DNA of 64,000 nucleotides from Salvelinus alpinus (lineage: Eukaryota; Chordata; Actinopteri; Salmoniformes; Salmonidae). Made by a program: the position numbers and the translations under genes. Below the pieces are notes generated by a model that ran no database searches, was not told where the DNA came from, and saw only the letters and a list, made by a program, of their open reading frames with translations. Location of the stretch: contig NC_092115.1 in assembly GCF_045679555.1 (NCBI RefSeq), positions 34,480,728-34,544,727 of the forward strand, read 5' to 3'. Shown here piece by piece: positions 33,801-45,800 of this stretch. Numbering within the stretch: the stretch's first letter is position 1; each line of letters starts with the position of its first letter.

Positions 33801-36800
33801 TCCAAACTTTTCACAGAAGCTGCATGCACAAAAATGATGTCCAATATAAATAATAAAATGGGAATGTCAGTTGACTGTTCTGATGTTTATGATATTTTAA
33901 TAAAACATTGGCTATAGGCTACTGATTAAGATGTGCGCCTCCACTGGCAAAATCGATGCCATAACCAATCGCATTACCGACAAGTTTTTAGTGAGTCTTA
34001 AATATCACTAGTAGCGCTGCTTGAAATTGGCACATTTTTAAGGACACACATCTCAAATATTTCCACCCCTCTCACCTCAGCGCAAGCAAGCTGATATAAG
34101 ACAGGTAAATTACCAACCCTGGCACCAGGTTTGTAAATAGCAGAGTTCTGGCTTTTACAAGTTGAAATTGCCAAAGTGTGCGTTTGACACTAGTGTCGCC
34201 TTAACACCAGCCCTAGGACTATATTTATGCTCTATTTTTAGTTGAACCCTGGGTTAAATAGAAATAGTTTCATTAATGTGCTCTATTAAACATGCCCGTT
34301 GGAATGACTTTGATAGCAACAATGAACCTATTTAGTTATTAAATGATCTCTCAATAATCATTTCCATCTTTAAGTTTGTTAAAATCCTGGATGGGAGACC
34401 AAAGGGATAGCTGTAGATAGATCAACTCTCCAGTAAAAATCTGAAGTTGTTTCAAATGTATAAATTCAACATACGGTTTGTCTAGCTTGAAAAATGGTAA
34501 CCATGATGACATAATCCTGTGGTTGAAATGTCACCTTCAAAACAACATTGATTACTTTTTGCAAACCCAATGTATTTTCCCCGTAAATTTCATTTCACAA
34601 TACATTGACAAATTACGCTGAAACAACGTTGACTTAACCAGTTTGTGCCCAGCGGTTGGTGGCATGTTTTGGTGTGATAAAGATTAAATACTTCTATCAG
34701 CATGCTGGAGATAACACAGAATACATCTGTAGGCTACCTTACAGTACTTTTGTATTTGTATTTATTAAGGATCCCCATTAGATGCTGCCAAGGCAGCAGC
34801 TACTCTTCCTATAGTCCAGCAACATCAAGGCAGTTATATACAATTTAAAATATTACATGACATTACACTTTTCACAACACATTAAGTGTGTTCCCTCAGG
34901 CAGTGACTCTATCACATATCTACAATACAAAATCCATGTGTACGTGTGTGTAGAGTGTGTGTCTTATCATGTGTATTTGTGTGTGCCTGTGTGTCTCTTC
35001 ACAGTTCCTGCTGTTCCATAAAGTGTATTTTTATCAGTTAAAAAAAAAACTGATTCCACTGCTTGCATTAGTTACCTGATGTGGAATAGAGTTCCATGTA
35101 GCCATGGCTCTATGTAGTACTGTGCACCTCCCATAGTCTGTTCTTGACTTGGGGATTGTGAAGAGACCTTTGGTGGCATGTCTTGTGGGGTATGCATGGG
35201 TGTCCGAGCTGTGTACTCGTAGTTTAAACAGACATCTTGGTCCATTCATCATGTCAAAACTTCTTACAAAAACAAGTAGTGATGAAGTAAATCTCTCCTC
35301 CAATTTGAGTCATGAGAGATTTACATGTATATTATTAAATGTTAGCTCTCCGTGTACATTTAAGGGCCAGCAGTGCTGCCCTGTTCTGAGCCAATTGTAA
35401 TTTTCCTAAGTACCTCTTCGTGGCACCTTACCACACGACTGAACAGTAGTCCAGGTTTGACAAAACTAGGGCCTATAGGACCTGCCTTGTTGATAGTGTT
35501 GTTAAAAAGGCAGAGCAGCACTTTATTATGGACAGACTTCTCCCCATTTTAGTTACTGTTGTATCAACATATTTTGACAGTTTACAATCCAGGGTCATGC
35601 CAGTTTAGTCACCTCGACTTGCTCAATTTCCACATTATTTATTACAAGATTTAGTTGAGGCTTAGGGTTAGTGAATGATTTGTCCCAAATACAGTGCTTT
35701 AAGTTTTTGAAATATTTAGGACTAACTTATTCCTTGCCACCCATTCTGAAACTAACTGCAGTTCTTTGTTAAGCGTTGCAGCCATTTCAGTCGCTGTAGT
35801 AGCTGATGTGTATAGTGTTGAGTCATCCGTATACATAGACACACTGGCTTTACTCAAATCCAGTGGCATGTCATTAGTAAAGATTTAAAAAAATAAGGGG
35901 CCTAGACAGCTGCCCTGGGGAATTCCTGATTCTACCTGCATTATGTTGGATAGGCTTCCATTAAATAACACCCTCTGTGTTCTGTTAGATAGGTAACTCT
36001 TTATCCACAATATAGCAGGGGGTGTAAAGCACCATAAGCAGAGACTATGATTGATAATGTCAAAAGCCGCACTGAAGTCTAACAAAACAGCTCCCACAAT
36101 CTTTTTATCATAAATTTCTCACAGCCATCAGTCATTTGTGTAAGTGCCGTGCTAGATGTTGACTGTCCTTCCCTATAAACATGCTGAAAGTGTGTTGTCA
36201 ATTTGTTTACAGTAAAATAGCATTCTATCTGGTCAACAACATTTTTCCCAAAAGTTTACTAAGGGTTGGTAACAGGCTGACTGGTCGGCTATTTGAGCCA
36301 GTAAAGGGAGCTTTAGTATTCTTGGGTAGCGGAATTCATTTTGCTTCCCTCCAGGCCTAAGGGAAAACACTTTCTCGTAGGCTTAGATTGAAGATATGGC
36401 AAATAGGTGTGGCAATATCGTCCACTATTATCCTCAGTAATTTTCCATTAATTCTCAGACCCCGGTGGCTTGTCATTGTTGATAACCAACAATACTTTTT
36501 TCACCTCCACACTAATTTTTACAGAATTCAAAATTACAATGCTTGTCTTTCATAATTTGATCAGTTATACTTGGATGTTTAGTGTCAGCGTTTGATGTTG
36601 GCATGCCATGCGAATCCTGCCAATGAAAAACTAATTAATTAATAATAATCAATATCAGTGTGTTTCATGATGAATGAGCCATCTGATTCAATGAATGATT
36701 AGTTTGCCTTTTTGCCCAAAATGTCATTTAAGGTGCTCCAAAGATTTTTACTCTCATTCTTGATATAATTTATTTTTGTTTCAGTGTAGTTTCTTCTTTT

Positions 36801-39800
36801 TATTCAGTTTAGTCACATGATTTCTCAATTTGAAGTATGTTTGCCAAATGGTTGTGCAGCCAGACTTATTTGCCATTCCTTTTGCCTCATCCTTCTCAAC
36901 CATACAATTTTTCAATTCCTCATCATGCTTATTAGTAACTAGAATAAAACTATTTCATAAATGTGTTAAGTGCAGCTTCTGGGTTGCTCCTCATTACAGA
37001 CCAACAAGTATTATTTATATCAACAACATAGGAATCACTACAAAACATCTTGTATAACCTCTTATACACTATATTAGGCCCAGCCTTTGGAACTAGATAT
37101 GGCTACTATATTGTGATCCCTACAGCCGATGGATTTGGATACAGCTCTAAAGCAAATTTCTGCAGCATTAGTAAAGATGTGATCAATACATGTTTACGAT
37201 TTAATTCCTGTGCTGTTTGTAACTACCATGGTAGGTTGACTGATAAGAAGCTTTTTCTTGAGTGGGCAGCTTGATGAAAGGCAGTCAATATTTAAAATCA
37301 CCCAGATAATATACCTCTATGTTGATATCACATACATTATCAAGCATTTCACACATGTTATCCAGATACTGACTGTTAGCACTTGGTGGTCTATAGCAGC
37401 TTCCCACAAGAATAGGCTTTAGGTGAGGCATATGAACCTGTAGCCATATTACTTCAACAGGATTAAACAGGAGATTGTCTCTTAGCTTTACAGGAATGTG
37501 GTTCTGAATATAAACAGCAACACATCCACCATTGGCATTTCTGTATTTTCTGTAGATGTTATAACCATGTATTGCTACCACTGTATCAAAGGTATTATCT
37601 AAGTGAGTTTCAGAGATTCAGAATATGAATGTCATCTGTTTCTATCAAATTATTGATTTCATTAACCTTGTTCTTAAGCTACATATATTAACATAGGCTA
37701 TTTTTATCACTTTTCTGGGATGCTTGATTGTTTTCATTGCTTTACTGGGAAGCGTAGCAGAAGTAGACATGCTCATGTTATTTATGTTAGTGGAAGGTGA
37801 GCTGCACAGTGGACTTCCTACTAGGGCACACCGCGTCAGTGCTAACAGTATAACTCTGGTTCATAGGCACATGATTGCTGTTTACAATAGCTGTAGGATC
37901 AGCAGGCATTCAAGGCAGTTAAAGGGATATACAATGCATTCGGGAAAGTATTCAGACCCCTTGCCTTTTTCCACATTTTGTTACGTTAAAGCCTTATTCT
38001 AAAATGGATGAAAAAAAAAACATTCATCAATCAACACACAATACCCCATAATGACAAAACAAAACCTGTTTTTTAGAATTCTTTTCAAATGTATGAAAAA
38101 ACCCCAGAAATATCACATTTAAGTAAGTATTCAGACCCTTTACTCAGTACTTTGCTGAAGCACCTTTGGCAGCGTTTACAGCCTTGAGTCTTCTTAGGTA
38201 TGACACTACAAGCTAGACACGCCTGTATTTGGGGAGTTTCTCCCATTATTCTCTGCAGATCTTCTCAAGCTCTATCAGGTTGGATGGGGAGCGTCGCTGC
38301 ACAGCTATTTTCAGGTCTCTTCAGAGATGTTCGGTCGGGTTCAAGTCTGTGCTCTGGTTGGGCCACTCCAGGACATTCAGAGACTTGTTCTGAAGCAACT
38401 CCTGCGTTGTCTTGGCTGTGTCCTGAGGGTTGTTGTCATGTTGGAAGGTGAACCTTCACCCCAGTCTGAGGTCCTGAGCACTCTGGAGCAGGTTTTCATC
38501 AAGTATCTCTCTGTACTTTGCTCCATTCATCTTTCCCTCGATCCTGACTAGTCTCCCAGTCAGTGCCGCTGAAAAACATCCCCACAGCATGATGCTGCCA
38601 CCATCATGCTTCACCATAAGGATGGTGCCAGGCTTTCTCCAGACGTGACGCTTGGCATTCTGGCCAAAGAGTTCAATCTAGGTTTCATCAGACCAGAGAA
38701 TCTTGTTTCTCATGGTCTGTGAGTCTGTTAGGTGCCTTTTGGAAAACTCCAAGCGGGCTGTCTTTTGCCTTTTACTGAGGAGTGGCTTCCGCCTGGCCAC
38801 TCTAACTAAAAGGCCTGATTGGGAGAGTGCTGCAGAGATGATTGTCCTTCTGGAAGTGTCGCCTATCTCCACAGAGGAACTTTGGAGCTCTGTCAGAGTG
38901 ACCCTCGGGTTCTTGGTCACCTCACTGACCAAGGCCCTTCACCCCAGATTGCTCAGTTTGGCCGGGCGGCCAGCTCTAGGAAGTCTTGGTGGTTCCAAAC
39001 TTCTTCCATTTAAGAATGATGGAGGCCACAGTGTTCTTGGGGACCTTCAATGCTGCAGACATTTTTTGGTTCCCTTCCCCAGATCTGTGCCTTGACACAA
39101 TCCTGTCTCGGAGCTCTACGGACAATTACTTCAACCTCATGGCTTGGTTTTTGCTCTGACAACTGTGGGACCTTATATAGACAGGTATGTGCCTTTCCAA
39201 ATCATGTCAAATCAATAGAATTTACTACAGGTGGACTCCAATCAAGTTGTAGAAACATCTCAAGGATGATCAATGGAAACAGGATTCCCCTAGAGCTACA
39301 TTTCGGTCTGAATTCTTATGTAAATAAGATATCTGTTTTATATTTTTAATACATTTGCAAAAACTTAGAGAAACCTGTTTTCAGGTCGTCATTATGGGTA
39401 TTGTGTGTAGGTTGATGAGGGAAAAAATGATTGTATACATTTTGAAAGAAGGCTGTAATGTAACAAAATGTGGAAAAAGGGGTCTGAATACTTTCCGAAT
39501 GCACTGTACATTAGGTTACTTATATTGTGTCTACCAACGCCCCTGGGATAATGTACATTTGCTGAAGCATTATGACAACTCAGCGACACAATGGTAGGGA
39601 TTAACTGAGCTGGGCTTGGGCATACATGTCATGATAAAGCAGTCAGGGAAGGAACAGTCAGTTCAGTCAGAGTATGGCTTCTTACCTGTACTGCTGTCTT
39701 GTGTCACATCTGCCAGCATTTGTCTCTCGAAGTTTAGTAGCCAGAACTCGGATTATATTCAGGAACAGCATAAAATTCACCTTTGATAAAAGACAATGAC

Positions 39801-42800
39801 ACAATGTAGCACACCAAAGCCCAATATCTCAACTACTAACTCTCTCAGAAAGCAGATAGTGGTAATAGTGGTCAGTAATTGTGATAATTAAACGTGTCAA
39901 TTGAAAATGTTAAATGCCATTATGCCAATTAACATTTTCAATTGACATGTTTACTTACCACTATTGCTGTTAGAATGGGCACTTGTACAATCCACTTCAG
40001 ATTGCCTGCACTTAGGTCCCAGCACCTGTAAGTGATAAACAGGGAATTTATGAAAAACGAATATAGATACGCATGATTGTGTAACTAATCGCCTTCAGGA
40101 ACTAATCTATTTCGGTATATCCTAGTGTAACAACAACACATGGGGAAGTTGGCAACCCTTACAGACTGGTCCTAGGCTCTAAAGTCTTGGCTGGAATTCA
40201 ATCCAGCCTGCCATAGCAATGTTTTACGCATGGTCCTTGTGTACAAGCTACTGCCTGCGCGCACACAATTCTTATTCTGAAAATGGTCAGAATCTACCTT
40301 AGGGTGGAGTCAACGTGATAGGCTAGTAGTAGCATGTTTCTACAGTACTCAAAGTAATTCTGTGATTTTATATAACCATGTGGAAATAGTTACTACCGTG
40401 TAAATACTGCAATGTGGGTTTCGATTAAATTGAAGACGTACACTCTGCCTTTAAACATTCTATGAACCTAAGGGGATTCTTGAACACGTTCTAAGGTTCT
40501 GAAAGATTCTGGCAAATGCACAGTACTGTGTGCTCAGAGCCAACATCAATGATGACAAATTGGGATTACAGCGCAATACTTACTCTGTGTCTGCCAAGGT
40601 GGCTCTTACACTTGCCCACACTGTCACAAACATAGCTGGGACCCCTGCAAATCAACAACGAACATCAAGATAGATCTCAAAACAACTTAACAGCTGAGAC
40701 CCCTGCAAAACAGATTATAATGATCTATAAATCACACAAATAATGATTAAACACAAAATACAGCAATTTTCTTCCAATTATTATAGTGGGTTCAAGTCAA
40801 AATTAGCCTTGTAATATACTGTTAATAAAGCGAGGCAATTGGGCGACACAGCATCCACATTGTATGCGCTGTGCTAACATGACCGTCACGCACAGTGTGT
40901 ACAATGCAGGAGCCGTACAGCCTAGCTCTCTGAACTATTCTTGGGTTCTGTGTATAACAGTATTCACACCGTATGTGTGAAAACATGAAATAGTTAATAA
41001 TTGTTGTTAAAACTCGTTTTTCAACCACTCCGCAAATTTATTGTTAACAAACTATAGTTTTGGCAAGTTGGATAGGACATCTACTTTGTGCATGACACAA
41101 GTAATTTTTCCAACAATTGTTTACAGACAGATTATTTCACTGTATCACAATTCCAGTGGATCAAAAGTTTACATACACTAAGTTGACTGTGCCTTTAAAC
41201 AGCTTGGAAGATTCCAGAAAATTATGTCATGGTGTAACGGCGTTCCTCTCTCTCTTCATACGAAGAGGAGGAGCAAGGATTAAACCAAGGTGCAGCGCGT
41301 TGAAATGACATACTGAAGTTTATTTCAACAAGAACAAAACGAACTATACTTGAAATGATACAAAATAACAAAACGAAAATAGACAGACTTAGAACGACGA
41401 ACTTACATGAAACACGAAGAACGAACGAACAAGTACTTACTACAAAACAAACAAACGAACGAAACAGTCCCGTATGGTGCAAACATATACACAGACACAG
41501 GAGACAACCACCCACAAACAAACAGTGTGAACAGCTAACCTATATATGGTTCTCAATCAGAAGACAACGTCAAACACCTGTCTCTGATTGAGAACCATAT
41601 AAGGCTGATTACAATAGACCTAAACATAGAAACACAAAACATAGAAATGCCCACCCACACTCACGCCCTGACCGACTAACACATACAAAACAACAGAAAA
41701 TAGGTCAGGAACGTGACATAACCCCCCCCCCCCCCTCAAGGTGCGAACTCCGGGCGCACCAGCACAAAGTCTAGGGGAGGGTCTGGGTGGGCATCTGACC
41801 ACGGTGGTGGCTCAGGCTCTGGACGAGGTCCCCACCCCACCATAGTCAATCCCAGCTTCCTTAGCCTCCTCAAAATGACCACCCTCCAAATAACCCCACC
41901 TAAATTAAGGGGCAACACCAGAATAAGGGACAGCTCCGGGACAAGGTAGCTCAGGACAGTGAGGTAGGTCGGGATAGAGAGGTAGCTCAGGATAGAGAGG
42001 TAGCTCAGGATAAAGAGGTAGCTCAGGATAGAGGGGCAACTCCAGACTGAAGGGCAGCTCTGGACAGAGAGACAGCTCTGGACTGAGGGGCAGTTCTGAA
42101 TTACTAACAGCTTAGGGCTGAGGGGCAGCTCATGGCTGACTGACGGCTCTGGACGCTCATGGCAGGCTGACGGCTCTGGAAGCTCATGGCAGGCTGACGG
42201 CTCTGGAAGCTCATGGCAGGCTGACGGCTCTGGACGCTCATGGCAGGCTGACGGCTCTGGACGCTCATGGCAGGCTGACGGCTCTGGACGCTCATGGCAG
42301 GCTGACGGCTCTGGACGCTCATGGCAGGCTGACGGCTCTGGACGCTCATGGCAGGCTGACGGCTCTGGACGCTCATGGCAGGCTGACGGCTCTGGACGCT
42401 CATGGCTCACTGGCGGCTCTGGCAGATCCTGTCTGTCTGGCGGCTCTGGCAGATCCTGTCTGGCTGGCGGCTCTGGCAGATCCTGTCTGGTTGGCGGCTC
42501 TGGCAGATCCTGTCTGGTTGGCGGCTCTGGCAGATCCTGTCTGGTTGGCGGCTCTGGCAGATCCTGTCTGGTTGGCGGCTCTGGCAGATCCTGTCTGGTT
42601 GGCGGCTCTGGCAGATCCTGTCTGACGAATGGCTCTAGCGGCTCCTGACTGACTATCGGCTCTGACGGCTCGGGACAGACGGGCGGCTCTAATGGCTCGG
42701 GACAGACGGATGGCTCAGACGGCACTGGGGAGACGGATGGCTCAGATGGCGCTGGGGAGACGGATGGCTCAGATGGCGCTGGGGAGACGGATGGCTCAGA

Positions 42801-45800
42801 TGGCGCTGGGGAGACGGATGGCTCAGATGGCGCTGGGGAGACGGATGGCTCAGATGGCGCTGGGGAGACGGATGGCTCAGATGGCGCTGGGGAGACGGAT
42901 GGCTCAGATGGCGCTGGGGAGACGGATGGCTCTGGCCGGATAAGGCGCACTGTAGACCTGGTGCGTGGTGCCGGAACTGGAGGCACCGGGCTAAGGACAC
43001 GCACCTTCATGCTAGTGCGGGGAGCAGGGACAGGGCACACTGGACTCTCAAAGCGTACTCTGTGCCTGGTGCGTGGTACCGGCACTGGTGGCACCGGGCT
43101 GAGTGCACGCACATCAGGACTAGTACGGGGAGAAGTAACAGTGTGTACCGGACTCAGGAGACGCACAGGTGGCTTAGTGCGTGGTGCCGGAACTGGAGGC
43201 ACCGAACTGGATACACGCACCATAGGGAGAGTGCGTGGAGGAGGAACAGGGCTCTGGAAACGCACTGGAAGCCTGGTGCGTGGTGTAGGCACTGTTGGTA
43301 CTGGACTGGGGCGGGGAGGTGGCGCCGGAAATACCGGACCGTGCAGGCGTACTGGCTCTCTTGAGCATTGAGCCTGCCCAACCTTACCTGGTTGAATGCT
43401 CCCGGTCGCCCGACCAGTGCGGGGAGGTGGAATAACCCGCACCGGGCTATGTAGGCGAACCGGGGAAACCATGCGTAAGGCAGGTGCCATGTATGCCGGC
43501 CCGAGAAGACGCACTGGAGACCAGACGCGTTGAGCCGGCCTCATGACACCTGGCTCAATGCCCAATCTAGCCCCACCAGTGCGGGGAGGTGGAATAGCCC
43601 GCACTGGCTATGCTGGCGAACCGGGGACACCATCTGTAAGGCTGGTGCCATGTATGCCGGCCCGAGGAGACGCACTGGTGGCCAGATGCGTTGGGCCGGC
43701 TTCATGACATCCGGCTCGATGCCCAACCTAGCCCTCCCAGTGCGGCAAGGTGGAATAGCCCGCACTGGGCTAAGCACGCGTACTGGGGACACCGTGCGCT
43801 TTACCGCATAACACGGTGTCTGACCAGTACGACGCCCTCTCACTCCACGGTAAGCACGGGGAGTTGGCTCAGGTATCCTACCCGGCTTTGCCACACTCCT
43901 CGTGTGCCCCCCCCAAGAAATTTTTGGGTCTGACTCTCGGGCTCCCAACCGCGTCGCCGCGCTGCCTCCTCATACCAGCGCCTCTCTGCCTTCGCTGCCT
44001 CCAGCTCCGCCTTGGGACGGCGATATTCCTCTGGCTGAGCCCAGGGTCCTTTGCCGTCCAGGATCTCCTCCCATGTCCATGAATCCTGGGATCTCTGCGG
44101 TTGCTGTCGCTGCCCTTTTCCCCGCTGCTTGATCCTGGTAATTTGGTGGGTGGTTCTGTAACGGTGTTCCTCTCTCTCTTCATACGAAGAGGAGGAGCAA
44201 GGATTAAACCAAGGTGCAGCGCGTTGAAATGACATACTGAAGTTTATTTCAACAAGAACAAAACGAACTATACTTGAAATGATACAAAATAACAAAACGA
44301 AAATAGACAGACTTAGAACGACGAACTTACATGAAACACGAAGAACGAACGAACAAGTACTTACTACAAAACAAACAAACGAACGAACGAAACAGTCCCG
44401 TATGGTGCAAACATATACACAGACACAGGAGACAACCACCCACAAACAAACAGTGTGAACAGCTAACCTATATATGGTTCTCAATCAGAAGACAACGTCA
44501 AACACCTGTCTCTGATTGAGAACCATATAAGGCTGATTACAATAGACCTAAACATAGAAACACAAAACATAGAAATGCCCACCCACACTCACGCCCTGAC
44601 CGACTAACACATACAAAACAACAGAAAATAGGTCAGGAACGTGACACATGGCTTTAGAAGCTTCTGATAGGCTAATTGACATAATTTGAGACAATTGGAG
44701 CTGCACCTGTGGATGTATTTCAAGACCTACCTTCAAAATCAGTGCCTCTTTGCTTGACATCATGGGAAAATCAAAAACAAATCAGTCAAGACCTCAGCAA
44801 AAAAATTGTAGACCTCCACAAGTCTGGTTCATCCTTGGGAGCAATTTCCAAACACCTGAAGGTACCACGTTCATCTGTACAAACAATAGTACGTAAGTAT
44901 AAACACCATGGGACCACGCAGCCGTCATACCGCTCAGGAAGGAGACGCGTTCTGTCTCCTAGAGATGAACATACTTTGGTGCGAAAAGTGCAAAACAATC
45001 CCAGAACAACAGCAAAGGACCTTGTGAAGATGCTGGAGGAAACGGGTACAAAAGTATCTATATCCACAGTAAAACGAGTCCTATATCAACATAACCTGAA
45101 TGGCCGCTCAGCAAGAAAGAAGCCACTGCTCCAAAACCAACATAAAAAAGCCAGACTGCAGTTTGCACATGGGGACAAAGATCATACTTTTTGGAGAAAT
45201 GTCCTCTGGTCTGATGAAACAAAAATAGAACCGTTTGGCCATAATGACCATCGTTATGTTTGGAGGAAAAATGGGGAGGCTTGCAAGCCGAAGAACACCA
45301 TCCCAACCATGAAGGACGGGGGTGGTAGCATCATGTTGTGGGGTGCTTTGCTGCAGGAGGGACTGGTGCACTTCACAAAATAGAGGGCATCATGAGGCGG
45401 GAAAATTATGTGAATATATTGAAGCAACATCAAGACATCAGTCAGGAAGTTAAAGCTTGGTCGCAAATGGGTCTTCCAAATGGACAATGACCCCAAGCAT
45501 ACCTCCAAAGTTGTGGCAAAATGGCTTAAGGACAACAAAGTCAAGGTATTGGAGTGGCCATCACAAAGCCCTGACCTCAACCCTATAGAAAATGTGTGGG
45601 CAGAACTGAAAAAGGGTGTGCGAGCAAGGAGGCCAACAAACCTGACTCCGTTACACCAGCTCTGTCAGGACGAATGGGCCAAAATTCCCCCAACTTATTG
45701 TGGGAAGTTTGTACCCGAAACGTTTGACCAAAGTTAAACAATTTAAAGGCAATGCTACCAAATACTAATTGAGTGTATGTAAACTTCTGACCCACTGGGA

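Larger units (their letters stand above)
41233..44646 (-). mobile_element. Young non-autonomous LTR retrotransposon with proline-rich ORF
   Basis: Two LTRs, 41233-41718 and 44157-44646, begin TGTAACGG and end CGTGACA (TG...CA). They differ by one base (GGCGTT/GGTGTT) and one extra GAAC unit as far as read. The 5-bp target CATGG flanks the whole (41228-41232 and 44647-44651), inside a Tc1 copy. A G-rich polypurine tract on the - strand (41722-41735 as C on +) abuts the left LTR, so the element reads right to left and the left LTR is the 3' one. The 2.4 kb interior has no recognisable gag zinc knuckle, protease, RT or integrase; it is filled by a proline-rich repeat frame. A primer-binding site was not recognised. 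Confidence 0.9.

Noticed and set aside
42120..42935. Regular short repeats that could suggest a CRISPR array
   Set aside because: The units abut each other with no spacers, code for protein repeats, and the genome is a vertebrate.
41736..43604. Long proline-rich frame as a host collagen-, mucin- or PRP-type gene
   Set aside because: It lies wholly between two nearly identical LTRs flanked by a target duplication, inside a Tc1 copy, with no splice sites of its own. It belongs to the retroelement.
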